A stretch of 64,000 nucleotides of DNA from Climacteris rufus (lineage: Eukaryota > Chordata > Aves > Passeriformes > Climacteridae): NCBI GenBank assembly GCA_013398175.1, contig VZRZ01008729.1, positions 256,417-320,416 on the forward strand, written 5' to 3'. Position numbers and translations under genes: made by a program. Below the pieces are notes generated by a model. It was given only the letters and a program-made list of their open reading frames with translations, ran no database searches and was not told the DNA's origin. Positions 22,501-35,220 of the stretch are shown piece by piece (positions within the stretch are counted from its first letter, which is position 1; each line of letters starts with the position of its first letter).

Positions 22501-25019
22501 AGTGAGGGGAGGGTCTGCGTGAGCCATGAACACCAATACGAGGAATACCTGCAACAGAATACGTGCTGCAGGAGACCTCAGTGGCTTCCTCCAGAGTTTT
22601 TCTGATTTATTTATTTTTATACTACATATTCATCAAGCAATTACAAGCGTTCTTGGCTGAGAGAGGGGGATGACTCCTGTTTACAGCACACACAATCATC
22701 TGTGATTAAGCAAGTTCATACCATGCTCATGCAAAACTTCAGTCTCCCACTTAGACAAGCTTGAAGCCTGCTGTAAAGGCTGCCACTGCAACAAAGAAAC
22801 ATGTTTCTTTTCTATGGTTTTTATCCAATAGTTTTACACAGTATTTCTGATATCCTAACTTCAGGGCAAGGAGCATCTGAGAGAAAAGGTTTAAAAACTT
22901 GAACATGTCTCCAAATTAAAATTGTGAAGCTATTGTAGACAGTTGAGGATAGTTGTGATGTATTTGTGGCAGTGAGTGTCACTGAAGAGGTTTTCTGTAA
23001 CATTTTGTACGGTTTGGAGTTTCCTAAGTGTTGCAGGCTTCATGCCCAGGTATGTCGTTTTGCTGTAATACAGCCAAGTGACCAAGGTGTGAAAAACTAA
23101 GGCCAGGTCAGTATCTGCCAGGATGGGATGCAGTCTCCCAGCCAACTGGGGATGGTTGGAAGTGATAATTGCTGCTATGAGAGAGCTGAATGTACTTGTG
23201 GATTCTTATCCTTTTTTTTTTTTAAATAGAAGCTCCAACGTGAATGCATGCTTTGGCCACAAACTCCAAGTTCTCTCCTCTGCACACTGGCATCTCCTGT
23301 CTACTTGAGTTCAACTTCACCTGCCTGTGGTGAACCTCTCAGGATATCTTGACTCAGCATTGGGACTTCATCCTGGTATTGGCATGATTGTGTATGGTGA
23401 AAAATAGAGATGTTTGTATTCTGTGCCTTGCCAGCACTGAGACCACTTTCTCTCAGCTGTATATAAATATTGAAAGAGCTGGAGATGTGTCTTGGCTGAT
23501 TTGATGCCCCAGGGTGAAGACACTGGCTTAGACTTTGCTCTGGCCTCATGTTGCTTCTTGCAGGTGAGATGGCATTGCCCAATACAAGTGATTTAGTATA
23601 AATACAGAGACCTGGAAGGATGAGTGGATCATCATCTTCTCCATTGATGGGATGAGCCCTCATGTTCGTGGCAGCAGAACCATTTCAGCAGTGGGTCTGG
23701 TGTAAGTCCAGTTTGCACTAGGCTGAAACAAGATCACAGCAAAACAAACGTTCAGCTTCCCAGCTAGAGCAGTCCAACTATCTTGATCTGACATCAGAGG
23801 TTCATGGTTACTAATGTATGTAGAGGGAACTTCCCTAGAAGTGGTTGTTCAAAGGAGCAAAAAACTGCTCCTTTGCTGTATTACACCAGGACTGTTTGGT
23901 TCCAGAAAAGCACGAGTTGTTTGTGACTGTTCCTCCAAACCATGGTGCTAAAATCAGGATTGATGGTGGCTTCTGTTGACTATTTATCTGTTATAAACTC
24001 TGGAGTTACCACTGCAGTAATGTGATCACAGCCTGTGCTACCAGTGGTTGCAGCGCCCTCAAAATTTTCAGGAAGGCTGAACATGTGATGGAAAAAGAGA
24101 TTCTTAGCCAGGTGTGGCCTGTGTGTGAAAAAAAATCTGTAAGGTTTTGTCTCTCATTTCTTTTTGGTAGCAACTTGGTTTTTATTCTTTCTTACCCTTA
24201 TCTTTTGGGATTCCCTGAAATCAGATTGTGCATCATCCTGCAAGAGCAGAGCTCTGTCTTTCAGAAAGGATGGATTTTAAAACTGGGGTAGCTCTCTCCA
24301 CCCCACTGGGATTGAGAAAGCCTCCTGGCAGTGGGGTCCCACCTCTCTCCCCAAATGTTCATAAGCCTCCAGGTACATAAGCAAGGCTTCCACCTAGCCC
24401 AGCAAAGGAAGCCCTGTGCCTTTAAACACCCTCCCCATGGCGGGTGCACACTTTCCTGCTTATTCTGAACTGACAGGTTTAACATGTCGTTTGCCTGGTC
24501 ACCGGAGAGAGGCACCTCTGGCAAAAGTTCAGAAGTCAGTGTTTTGGAAAGATTGGTTTGACCAGCTCTCAAGCGAGAGCAAATCCCAGACCAAAGGCAG
24601 GCAAATCTTCAACGACATTTAACTGCTGTGGTGCTGTAGCTTGCTGACATCCTTTTAACCTGGAGAGGAGCATTCAGTGCACTTAAACCTTCAAGTTTTA
24701 TTTATTGTTTCTTTTCTGCTCTTTTGGCAGGGGGAACTTGGGGTGAAGACAGGATGTTTTGACTTAATTCTAGTTAATTAATTAGCTGCATATGGTTCTG
24801 GCCCAAGACACAGGACAGACAGCAATTTTTGATCTTGCCTTGGTATCTAGACTTCTGTAATATATAGTGTTGCAGTAAGGATATATATTCCCTTATTGCC
24901 TCTCCAGGGCTTGTTATTGAAATGATCTTAAGATTCACTGCATTTTGTTCTGTAAAATTGCCAGGTCACAAACTTCTTCTCATCCCTTGCTATTTACATT
25001 GAAGGGTAAAAATTTCTTG
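19561..25019. other. Long noncoding stretch
   Basis: About 5.5 kb of unique DNA. Nothing coding could be supported: openings such as 21119-21442 (+), 20978-21313 (-) and 23301-23663 (-) have no domain. A 10-A run lies near 19841. The block 22600-22800 (with 'CATCAAGCAATTACAAG' and 'TCTGTGATTAAGCAAG') again looks like possible noncoding regulatory DNA. Confidence 0.45.
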
Positions 25020-25042
25020 AAAACAAACAAACAAACAAACAA
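25020..25042. repeat. (AAAC)n simple repeat
   Basis: Five to six AAAC units in a row. A short microsatellite; it has no other feature. Confidence 0.92.
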
Positions 25043-27046
25043 GAGTATGCAAACAGTTAATAGCAAGTGGTACCCAAATTACATATTTCTTCAACTCATG
25101 GCCTACTTTACTAATCAGTTGTCATGAGATGTCAGATGGGGACCCATCACTGAAGAATTGTAGAATGCAGCCAGTGAAGCAACTAATTAGTTGGGCAGTG
25201 GCATGGAGGTGTGTGTCCCCAAGGAGCTGAAATGATCAGAGCAGGTGAAGAAAGTTTGGACAGATCAGTATCTCTGTAGTATAAAACCCAACACTTGGCT
25301 GAATTCACAGGGATGCACCACGGGTCCTCCTCGGGGACTGCGTATGGTGGGGGACTGCTGCACCACTGCTTCCAGACAGAAAGGCGAGTCAGCTGAATGC
25401 TTGGAGGAGCATGACCTGAGATGTACAGGGATTAGAATAGTTGAGCAGTTTCTGGTTTCATCTGGGAGAGCTGTAGCCGTCTGGCTTATTCTCCAGTGCT
25501 TATAACTCATTCCTGAAGCCTTTGTTTCCCAGTCACTGCAAGGGTCGGCACTGGTTATTCCCTTTGGGTACCAGACAGGCCTCCCATCACAGGTAGGTGA
25601 TGGTCATTGAGCCGGGGAGCAGAGGGTCCATTGGCTCCTGCTGCAGCTCAGAGCAAGAGGCCTCAGCAACAAACATAAGAACCTCTCTTGTGAACTAAAA
25701 AAATATAAAATACTTAATGCTTATAAACTTCTATAAGTGTCCCATATACTACTTTAACACTAATTGTTTTAAAAGTGCTGTATGGCTTTCTACCCTTCCC
25801 CTTCATCCCACCCCATAGAGGTGCACCCCTGCTGCACTCATTTTGTCTCCCTATTCAAACTTCATAGGCACAGCAGTGAAACAAATCCACTCCAAAACTG
25901 CTCCAAAGGATGAGCCCCACCACCCTGCAGGACCTAAGAGAGGGTCAGCATGGGACACCAGGAACCCCTTCACATCAGTAAGTCCCTCACTTTCTCAGCA
26001 AAAATGGGACTCTCAGCTTCAGCTTCTCCTCTTAGGGTAAGCTCAAAACCAGGTATTTCATTTGGGATCTTTAGTGCAAAAAGTCCTCAGGAGAAAATCT
26101 CGTCTTTGGTGCTTTGATTTTCAAAATGTTGTTGCACACTGCAAGAACAGTCACACAAGATCGATTTATTAAGTATTAGTAGTATATAGCTGTCTTGTTA
26201 TACAGATTAAGGATGGCCATGCACAGGAATTATCAGGACATTCCCAGACCCGCAGATCACAGTCACTTTTGAGCCTTACTTTTGTAACTGTTCAGTTCAC
26301 TGAAGTGGACTACTGCTCCCAAATGGGACAATCCAATTCTCAGTCTGGATCCACAGTTTCAGGACTGACCAAACCCCAGGAAAAGGACACTGTCAGAAGA
26401 CAGTATGATCATGTCACCAAGGCTGGCAGACAGGCTTGGCAGAAATCTTGCACAGGTAGTGTGCACCACGTGCCCTGGCACAACCACACTCAGCAAACTC
26501 ACACAAATGCTGTCTGTAGATGTAAAAGTAAAAAGACACCAGTTCTTCCCATCCGGTTGTATTCAGGCAAGGTACTTACTTGAGGGACAGATTCTTGGTT
26601 CCAAAAAAGCTGCTTTGACCTTTGAGCTGCCAAATTCCTTCCCCCGTTACCTCCCATCTTTCTTTCTAGTGTAGCACAGCTACTCTGAGTCATTGTTTAT
26701 CTAATTTAATTAACATTTGCTAGTGCCTGCAACCTAAAACACTGTCTTAAAACATTTGCTTGAAAAGCTTCCTTGTCCCAGAGCTGTCATTTTTAACATG
26801 ATGGATAATGGATAGAAATAATTATCCTGAACAAGGTTAGACAGCTTAAATGATTTGAGTTTCAAGGAATTAGTAAGCTTAGCTAAACATCTTATTTTTC
26901 AAGACACATTAATAATAAAAACACAGTGATGTCCATAATGGATTATAAAATCTGTACTCTGCTAAAATGTATGAGATCTCTCACAGGTAGCTGTGTCCAC
27001 AACACCTTCATCCAGGAAGGTGTAAATCAGCACATCATCTCATACA
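25043..27046. other. Noncoding stretch
   Basis: About 2 kb of unique DNA without a supportable exon, RNA gene or transposon. Openings at 26269-26583 and 26405-26674 (+) overlap in two frames and show no domain. Confidence 0.45.
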
Positions 27047-27155
27047 TGGAATCACAGAATCACAGAAGTTGGAAGGGACTCACAAGGATCATTGAGTCCA
27101 AGTCCTGGCCCTACACAGGACATCCTCAAGAATCCCACTATGTGTCACCATGTAT
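27047..27155 (-). mobile_element. CR1 retrotransposon fragment, antisense
   Basis: A CR1 3' end in reverse orientation. It starts with the complemented tail 'GGAATCACAGAATCACAG', then 'GTTGGAAGGGACTCAC', 'AGGATCATTGAGTCC' and 'CCCTACACAGGACATCC'. The same 3' type is present in sense orientation at 11764-12125. About 110 bp, noncoding. Confidence 0.9.
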
Positions 27156-28778
27156 ATCATCAATCCCTGAATTTAAAGGAGTTTTGAATCCCAGATAAAA
27201 TATTTCCAGGGCTGTGAGTGCTGGTGTCCAGTTCATCTGGTCCAAGTAGGAAGGCAATGCATGCATGGGTCCTTAGGAGGACCTGCATCCATAGAAAGTC
27301 AGTGCTGCATCTGCAGCCCCCAGAACAGCTCTGGAAAAGGCCTGAAGAAATCATAAGACAGAGACTTGGTGCAAACAGAGTGAGCTATTTCAGTATTACA
27401 GAGGTGTAAAGGAGAGTGGAATTGGGCTCACTGCCTCTACATTATTTCTCCAGTCCATAATTTTGGGGAAAATACAAGTTTTGAATTAATCATTGACCTT
27501 TAGCTTTGAAGAAAGACAGAACTTTGGCATTGAAATTGCCAAAAAATGAGAGTAACAATTTGCAATTGCTTAATTTCCCTCCTAGAAAGCCAGGTGCAGC
27601 CAGGCCTCTGTGGTGCTTTGCACTGCGCAGAAGTGAACTTTCCTCCAGGGAGTCTCAATCCAAGGCAGACAAAGAAAACATGGAGAAAAACAAGCACCTG
27701 GAGGAGAAGTGCCAAGCCACAGGCAACAGGACATGGAAATGTCCCCTCTGTGCCCTGCTCGTTGCACTGTGGCACCTTTCAAATAATAAACCTCCTGCAC
27801 CTGTTGAGATGCACAGACCTGATGTTGTTCCCCTTGGTCTGGAGCAGAGGGTCACATCCTGCTGCACCTCAGCCACATTAATGCTCTCAAGAACTGCCCA
27901 CACATCCCACATGGACACAACCCCAGGAGCAGAGTCTGGGTTATAGGCTCGTGCAGCTTAAATTGCCAAATGCATCAATATGATGGAGATTTGCACCTAA
28001 GGTAGATTTTTTTCTTTAATTCTCATTCTACAAGTTTTATCTTTCTGGGGCCTTTTTAAATAAAAATCCTCATTTAAAAAAAATTCCCTTTTCACTTCTG
28101 AAAGCAAAGAAAATTTTTCTTGGAAAATTTAACCATTCGGTAAATTCCAAAAGTTTCTATTTGACCCTCACTTTGTACATTTTTAGATTTATTTTTTAAA
28201 GATCTCTGCATTGGTGTAGAACGATTTAAAATTCCTCCAGCAAAGTGCAGTTTTATTGCTCCAAAGCTAGCATAAAGCTGAATGGGTGGCTGTATTTCAA
28301 GCAAGGAGCTGTGGGAGAGTGCAGCTTGCAAGTGGCAATAGAGCCCAGAAATTGAACTCTAGCCTTTCTATTCAGTGCTCTTTTTATTATTAAGTCACGG
28401 AATACGTAAAATGTTATGGGGACACTTTAAATCTACGCTTGTTTGCACAGCATCCAATGAATATGTGATGGGGAAAGAAAATGAAAAATGTGGGGATGTT
28501 GAAAGTAAGAAAAAGATTGGATACTGAAGAACTGAGTGTGGTAAATTATGAGATACAGTTAAACCTGTAATTTTAACCTGAAATGAAGGAGTACAGCTTT
28601 GGTCATTCTCATGGTTATGGGGTGTCTTCGGGGTAGCTGCTGTCTGCTTGCTGGCTCAGAGGATGGGACATCTCTGTGACATGGCAAGAGGCAGTGATGA
28701 CCAGAAGCTACCAGCGGTAGCAAAAAAAATTGTTATTTTAATATTGAAGATCCCTTTTCTTTTGATGTTTTCTTTCAG
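27156..28778. other. Noncoding stretch
   Basis: Unique sequence. A 146-codon opening (27506-27946, +) overlaps openings in other frames and on the other strand, all without recognisable domains. The part after 28000 is strongly AT-rich with A and T runs. Confidence 0.45.
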
Positions 28779-28862
28779 ACTTGAAACAAAACAATTCAGA
28801 ACTGAATTGCACAGAACTTTTTATCTTGCTTGTAAAAGTGTTCTCACAGGTGGCAAAGACAG
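28779..28862 (+). other. Tentative exon of unknown transcript
   Basis: An 84-nt interval has unusually good splice borders: acceptor 'TTGATGTTTTCTTTCAG' and donor 'AAAGACAG/GTGAGTG'. Two of the three + frames are open through it, one giving 'LKQNNSELNCTELF', the other 'LETKQFRTELHRTFYL'. Neither resembles FREM1 or another family I know. It could be an exon of an unidentified gene, of a long noncoding RNA, or a decoy. The surrounding introns show no neighbouring exon that would confirm it. Confidence 0.22.
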
Positions 28863-31800
28863 GTGAGTGTGGAGCCATCATTCACACCAGCATCAAGGTA
28901 GGATATGAAAGAGGTTTGGGTGGAGGATGCCTGCCGTTAGCACCTCTTAATGATATGAAGCCTAAATGTCTGCTTGATGCCTCTAATTTAGACTAATGAG
29001 CCTTGCTTTGATTTTAGGGGCCAAGAAGTTTCAGCTGGAACTGGCTAAGGTTCACCTGCAGAGCTACAGGTTCTTTCCAGGGTAAGACAGTGCAGATGGC
29101 CCAGCAGCAGCATTTACCCCTTGTTTCCGATTAGGATCCAGCCTTGCTGAGTGTTTTGGGTAAGTATCCCTATCCCTGAAGGCCTCTCAGCATGGAGAAA
29201 GCAGGAAAAGGCAGGGGAGTGTGACCACTTTTCCAGGCAAGGACAATGGATAACCACTCCCAAGATTGGCACTATACAGGCTGCCATTTTAAGAAGCAAC
29301 CTGCAATTTTGAAGTCCTTAGTTGTGCTTTTATAACCCAGGATAGGCAATAAAATGCAAATATTGCTCCTATTCCAATGTCCTTGAGTAGAATCGATGAG
29401 AGACCTCAGAAAGAACACATCTCCATGTGGTCTCTGCTGACAGGTACCACAGATTGATTTCTGTTTCTCACCAGTATTAAACCAGTCCCCTGGTGACCAC
29501 CACTGGCACTGGAGCTCCTATACTCACCTGCCTCTTTGTGCTGGCCTTATGATTGGAAAGTCATGGTGATTTCCCCAGTGGAAGGGAGTGGAAATCCATA
29601 GGCAAATTGTGCTGGGAAAGAGTGGAAATGGCAGATCCTCCAGCTGTAATTTCTCACCTTGTTTTAGATGTAGTTTAAATGTTACAAATCCACTGTAACT
29701 GTTTTTCTCCTTCTCCTATCCTGAGAAAACAAAATGGTGTTAAATATGGTTTCCTGACAATGTTTTTAACATGCAGTAGTGGGACAGATGTGAACACTAA
29801 GGAACTTTTGCCTGAGTTTTCTGTGCCTCAAATGAGAAGCAAGTGACCCATGAGATGCCTCATCATTTCCAGTATTATAAATAACCACAGTTTGTGTTTT
29901 ATGTGTATTAGAGATGGGTGGGTCAAATGGCAGAAGGCACTGAGGCAGACAGTCCCATAGCAAAGAGATGCCCCCATGGATGAAGCTGTTTACCACAAAG
30001 GTGAGTTAGATGAAGAGAGATTTGGATGTGGCACCAAACCTGCCAGCATCCAGTTGGGCAGTGGCTTCAGACATGATAAAAAGAAAATACTTGGAACGTT
30101 ACTAAGACTGGAGTCTATGATGCAAAGGTAAATGTGCCATGGATGAAATTCTGCTGGTTAAAAAGTGATTCCAAAGCTGCCAGTGGACTCTTGCTCCAGA
30201 TCTTATGGTACCCAAGATTGTTGCAGTGGTGCAGTCAGGCATTAAGCAGCAATAAGAAAACCAAATCTGAGCAGGGGTAAAAGCAAGGTGTACACAAGAC
30301 CCATGGGTGCCAAAGGTTCTCATCAACAAACCTGCACCATGGAGCAAGAGGAGAGCCAGCTCTGCCTTTTTATCAGAACCAGAAATCAGATGAAAGGAAC
30401 CACAACCCACGCTGGGTGTCTGCTCCTTCCAGTAGTACAGTTGGGTTTCTGATGCCATTTGTTTCTCGTACTTGTCGATATGTAATATGAGGCAGAGCAC
30501 TCATTATTGGGGAGCCACAACTGAGAGATGAATAATATGGTTGGGTGCCAATGTTAGCCTTGGCCCTGCATAACCATCACGTTGGTAACCTGAGTGAAAT
30601 TGCTCGTGGCAAAATCAAGAGATTGGTTTTCCTTAGCAACTACTTTGTAGCTACAGAGTGAGTCCAACAAAAGCAGTAGTAAAGTATCATTACGTAGGTA
30701 CTTTTTTTTTTACAGTTACCAGGTCATTCTTGGAGATAGACATATATAGAGAGAGAGTGAGAGAGATACACACAATTAATGTGTTGCCTCTGTGTGCTGG
30801 GTGGCTGGGAGAAGCTGGGGTTTGGAGCATGAAGTAGCTGCAGCCTCCTCCATTGCTGGAGTTCAGGAGGTGTAACAGCCTCTGCTCACACTTTTTGTTT
30901 GGAAAGAAGAGTTGCTTTGTCCCCTGCCTTTTGGTCATGTTGCCTGACAGTTCTCTGTCACCTCCTCCCATTTGATGGCACCTTTGCTTCTTGACTGCCT
31001 CATGTCTGTGACTGGAGCACTTGGGGTTGTCCTGCTATGATTTTTAGCCATGGTAGAAAGCGATCTTAAACACATTAGGCAGTACTAGGGAAAACAGGTA
31101 CGAGCACAGAAAACTGCTGCTAATACAGAATTATCTTTTATAGACAAAATGCAGAATGGATGCAGTGGGTGTTCTTTGGTCATGTGCTGACTCTTCTGCC
31201 TTGTGCATGATGTGTAGAGCAGATTTCTGGGTATTTGGGAGAGGGGTTAATTGAATAAAAAGGAAATTTCTGTGCAAACTTGAATTTTCCGCATGAGAAT
31301 CTCAAGTTTGCTACAGAAAAATCTAATGGGGTAATCAAAATGCAGCACTATGTTCTGGGATCACATCAATGTGTCAAAGTCCAGCAGCTTCAGCTGGATG
31401 TCCTGATCTGAGAACATCACAGTGTCCCATTTTATGTCCTATCCAACATAAACAGTTGTGACTTGATTTTTCTTCTGTAAGAAAACCTCAGTACTTCAAC
31501 ATTTGGCTGAAAACAAACACCACTTAATGTTCTTTATGTTTATTAAATAGGAAATCAGTGAATAAGAAAGAGAGTGTGAAAAATGTTCTATAATAATTTC
31601 AGATTTTGTTGATAATGACATAGATCCTTGCCCCAAAATTTGAAATTCAAGCAACTAGCCAACTTATGCAATATTTAGAAAATGTGTGATCTTCTGATTA
31701 TTCCAGTGGAAAATGTTTAGGAATTTGCAGAGCAGTCTCTGTGGTGATTTAGATGTAGGGATTCATTCAAGCATCTTCTTAGGTCCTGTTGATGCTGTAA

Positions 31801-32390
31801 GACCTAAATCCCATTCCTAAATAGCAGTGCATTTCCAGGTGAGGATTCAGGTTGGAAAAGTGATTCTCTATTGGATGTTTCAAGTTTTTCTCACCACTGG
31901 TCCTGCAGTGGAGTGGATGTCCAGGGGAAGGGAGTAGTTTCCCCAGGCATCTCCTGTTCCGTGCAGCTGGATCCAGTCTTGGCTGTGAGTTGGACACAGC
32001 CCTCATTGTTTAGGAAGTGGTTCCTGTAAACCCAGAACAAGGCTAATTTCAGGTTATTAGAGTTTTGGCTCTCAAAGCATTAGTTCCCCCCTCTGCTTTA
32101 TGCTCAAATCCTGGCAGGTGAGTTTGTGAAGTTACTCCTTTTGCAAACCCGGAGAATCATTGAATCCTGCAAAATTATCCCACTGTTTGACCAGGGGAAG
32201 TTGGGTAGGACACTTGCCACTGTCTCTTTGTAATGTTTTCAGTGATTTTTAAAGGACAGTCGACTTTTTCTAAATTTAAGATGTATTTCTATGGAAACTG
32301 TGAGGCTAGGAGAATGATTTGAAAAAGTTTCATGCCTAATGGCAGCCAAGATAATGGCAATAGACAGACATACAATGATGTGCTGGATAT
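28863..32390. other. Noncoding stretch
   Basis: About 3.5 kb of unique DNA. A short GA-rich tract (about 30747-30768, AGAGAGAG runs) is present. Openings on the minus strand (30102-30500, 30690-30971) lack domains. An octamer ATGCAAAT occurs near 29353. No gene can be supported. Confidence 0.45.
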
Positions 32391-32672
32391 GGACTCATAG
32401 AATCCTAGTGTAGTTTGGGTTGGAAGGGACCTTAAAGATCTTCTAGTTCCAACCCCCTGCCATGGGCAGGGACACCTTCCACTATTCCAGGTTGCTCCAA
32501 GCCCTGTCCAACCTGGCCTTGAACACTTCCAGGGATGGGGAAGCCAGAGCTTCTCTGGGCACCCTGTGCCAGGGCCTCACCAACCTCACAGGGAAGAATT
32601 TCTTCCTAATATCTCATCTAAACCTTCCCTCCTTCAGTTGGAGTCATTCCCCCTTTTCCTGTCTCTATAGTT
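32391..32672 (-). mobile_element. CR1 retrotransposon 3' fragment, antisense
   Basis: A well-preserved CR1 end in reverse orientation. It opens with 'ACTCATAGAATCCTAG', then 'GGTTGGAAGGGACCTTAAAG', 'CCCCCTGCCATGGGCAGGG', 'CCAACCTGGCCTTGAAC' and 'GAAGAATTTCTTCCTAAT'. It closes near 'TTTTCCTGTCTCTATAG'. About 280 bp. Of the antisense copies in this window it is the closest to the consensus. Confidence 0.95.
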
Positions 32673-33029
32673 CCTGAGGAAGGAATAACATCAAGAATAT
32701 GATATCCAGGTCATCTTAAACAGTTGAGCTGCAGGTGTGGGCAGGTGGAGTGAAGGATGCATCCAGTATTCCCTGCTCAGCCTGCGTGCCCTTTGCATGG
32801 GACCATGGGCAGTCACAGCCCCTGGTGCTGGGAAATAACTTGGAAAAACTGGAACGGGGAATGGAAATGGGATGTGATCAAAGCACACGGAGGAGTACAG
32901 CCTGCGCAGCACTTGGAGCAAACTGCAGCGTGCCCTTGTCTGGGCGCGGAGGTCGGCGGTGGCGCAGTGCTTCCACAGCAGTGCCTGCATGGAGGCTATT
33001 TCCGACTCCCATAAAAATCTTTATGTCTC
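32673..33029. other. Noncoding stretch with a GC-rich segment
   Basis: Unique sequence; 32930-32970 is locally CpG-containing ('GGGCGCGGAGGTCGGCGG'). Overlapping openings in two + frames and one - frame show no domain. Confidence 0.4.
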
Positions 33030-33330
33030 TGTGATCAGGATTCGGTGATGCAAATTTGCTGTGTCAAAGGAAGATGCCGCTGTAAATGAATTAGTACAAG
33101 AAGAACTTCTTATTTAAGAAGTGCTGACTCTGCGCTCTCCCCTATGCCCTCGCTTTTAAAATTGAAGCCTGGGTTTGCTGCTTGCTATGATCTATATTTA
33201 GATACTTATAAATGAAGTTTTGCAGTCACGTGGCTGCATTCTTGTATGGCTTCATGAAGCTGTTTTTTCGCATTACAGAGATTTATACATTTGCGTTTAC
33301 ATATTGCAGGTGTTTCCATAAAAGCTCAGG
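33030..33330. promoter_or_regulatory. Possible conserved noncoding element with POU octamer
   Basis: A repeat-free block that holds a perfect POU octamer ATGCAAAT at 33048-33055 and 'GTAAATGAATTAGTAC' near 33081. It also has an E-box-like 'GTCACGTGGCTG' near 33226 and 'TTTCGCATTACAG' near 33267. The composition resembles vertebrate enhancers. Function is inferred from motif content only. Confidence 0.3.
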
Positions 33331-34799
33331 GTAGCCACATTGAGGATGGCCTGAAACAAAACTGAGAAGTGCTTAAAATGTTACTGAGAACACTTGAAAA
33401 TATTGTCCTGGGGCAGAAAAGTGAAGTCACTGCACAAATAAGGGAGTCAGACAGGTAGGATTAATGGATGTAGGCTTTTCAGGAGCACCTCCTCCCAACA
33501 GAGGGTTGAGTTGTGCAAGAGGACAGCATCCCTTTTGGGATGTATCTTGTTCAATGCTCCCAGTATGCTGCTGGGCCCCTAGCAGAATATTTCAAAATGT
33601 CAGAGTGCTGCAGTGCTGATCTCATGCTATGTAAGTGATAACCTGATGAATTATGTGCTGTACACACTACACACAAATCCTGTCCCAACCAGCCCTGGAA
33701 GAGGAGATAGTACTCTTGCTGGTGTGTCCTCTGCTCCAGGAACCTTGCCAGAAGGACACACCATAATTCATCCTCTGCTGATGCTTTATAAAAGTTGCAG
33801 CCTGTACTTTGGCTGCTGTGCTGCTGACCCCAGCATCCATGTCAGCCTCTGGCCCCTCCACGCCTGGTGGATGACCGCACTTCCCCATGCCTGTCCTGGG
33901 AAGGCTAATGTATCAACTGGCCCTCTGGCTGGCACAGGCAGTGCCAGTAGGCAGTCCTGCCTGGCCTGGCCTCAGCACCACATCCCACAAAAGATCAGGG
34001 CTCTTGCTGCCTCCAGGCAACCCCCAGCTTTGCCCTCATGGCTGAAGAAGTCTGCAGCTCAGCACCAAAAACAAGGTGGGAACTCATAGGGCTTTTTCTT
34101 AGCCTAAGAACCCTTCCAATCTAAGCGGATTAACAGCTACCAAGAGGAAAGAATTATCAGCATTTGATTTATCATGGTTTGGGGCTCACCATAAAGCTGT
34201 AATGCACCATCTTCCATGAGGCAGTGCCTGAAAAATGGGAGGCTTCCCAGGGGGAAGGAGCAGACTAACAGTAGGGGTTGATAGGGAAATTTCAAAGGAA
34301 GCTAAAAAAGTCCTGAAACGTTGAAGGGGAATGGCAGGAGTTTGGGGCAGAATGGTGAGAAAGAGTTTGGCTGTAGGGTAAGAGTGGTTTTCTTCCTTCT
34401 CTTTTCCATGGTGGGCTGTGAGCCTGGCTCGAGGCAGATGCAGTTCAAACTCTGTTCTGTGGACAAGGCAAAGCAAGGTTCAACACAGGCAAGGAGAGCA
34501 GCCAGGTGGGCACACAGAGCCAGGAGCAGCCAGGCAGGTGGCTGCCAGGGCCAGCACACCCAGAAGTGCCAGCCTGCCTTTTTTGAGACTTTTGTCTTTC
34601 TGGAGACTTGTTGGGGAGCTAGAAAAACCCGATATCCTGGGGCCACAGACCAGGCCGGGTGCTGGCCCAAATATGGGTCAAGAGTGACACCCTGTGGACA
34701 AGTTACTCCTTTTCGTAACCTTCTAGGATTTCTCTCCTGATGCTGTTCGTTTGCCTCTTTATGCCCCCTCCCCAGAGTTTTCCCTTCCCAACCCTCGTC
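33331..34799. other. Noncoding stretch
   Basis: About 1.5 kb of unique DNA. It has a 158-codon + opening (33613-34089) and, on the opposite strand, a 187-codon opening (34302-34865) overlapped by a 139-codon + opening. Their translations are Pro/Ser/Trp-rich without known domains. Overlapping openings on both strands reflect the local GC-rich composition rather than genes. Confidence 0.45.
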
Positions 34800-35220
34800 C
34801 CCCAGCCCTTTGTGCAGGGGCCACCGCTGCGAGCCCCGCGATGCGCAGGGACCGGTGCATCGCACTCCCTTAAAAGTGCGGGGCTAAGGAGACGGGACCG
34901 AAATCCCCCCTTCTCTTTTGTTCCTCTTTGCTTTTCCCCCTTTTTATAGTCAGTTTTCCCTTTTTATGCCGCGTTTGAGCCCTGCAGCTCAGCGAGGGGC
35001 TTCAGCTCCTGCCCCGCCGCGGTCCCCCAGTTCCGTGGCCGCGCAGCTCCGCAGCTGGAGCCGGGTGCGCTCCCGGGGCTCGTAAATCTACCGGCTGCTC
35101 GCAAAATTTGGCAACTATGAACCCGGGTTGTCTGTTAAACCGGGAGAAAAACTGCACGGGCTTCCCCTCAGCAACCCTCCGTGTCCTCCGCAGCTCCCCA
35201 AGCCACCCCCCGGGGTGAGA
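34800..35220. promoter_or_regulatory. CpG-island-like patch, possible promoter
   Basis: About 420 bp in which GC content and CpG frequency rise sharply above the flanks. I count about 20 CpGs in 34981-35220 alone, with 'GCCCCGCCGCGGTCCC' and 'TGGCCGCGCAGCTCC'. A TATA-like 'CTTTTTATAGTC' (near 34940) and 'CTTTTTATGCCGCG' lie within it. CpG islands usually mark promoters, so this could be the start of an unannotated transcript or an alternative promoter. No translated product is recognisable next to it and its direction is unknown. Confidence 0.45.

Noticed and set aside
27506..27946. 146-codon plus ORF
   Set aside because: Three overlapping frames on both strands with no recognisable motif; treated as chance.
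32735..33034. Overlapping 85-99 codon ORFs near the antisense CR1
   Set aside because: Open in two plus frames and one minus frame with no domain; compositional.
34302..34865. 187-codon minus ORF and overlapping 139-codon plus ORF
   Set aside because: Both strands are open at once because of local GC-rich composition; neither product resembles a known family.
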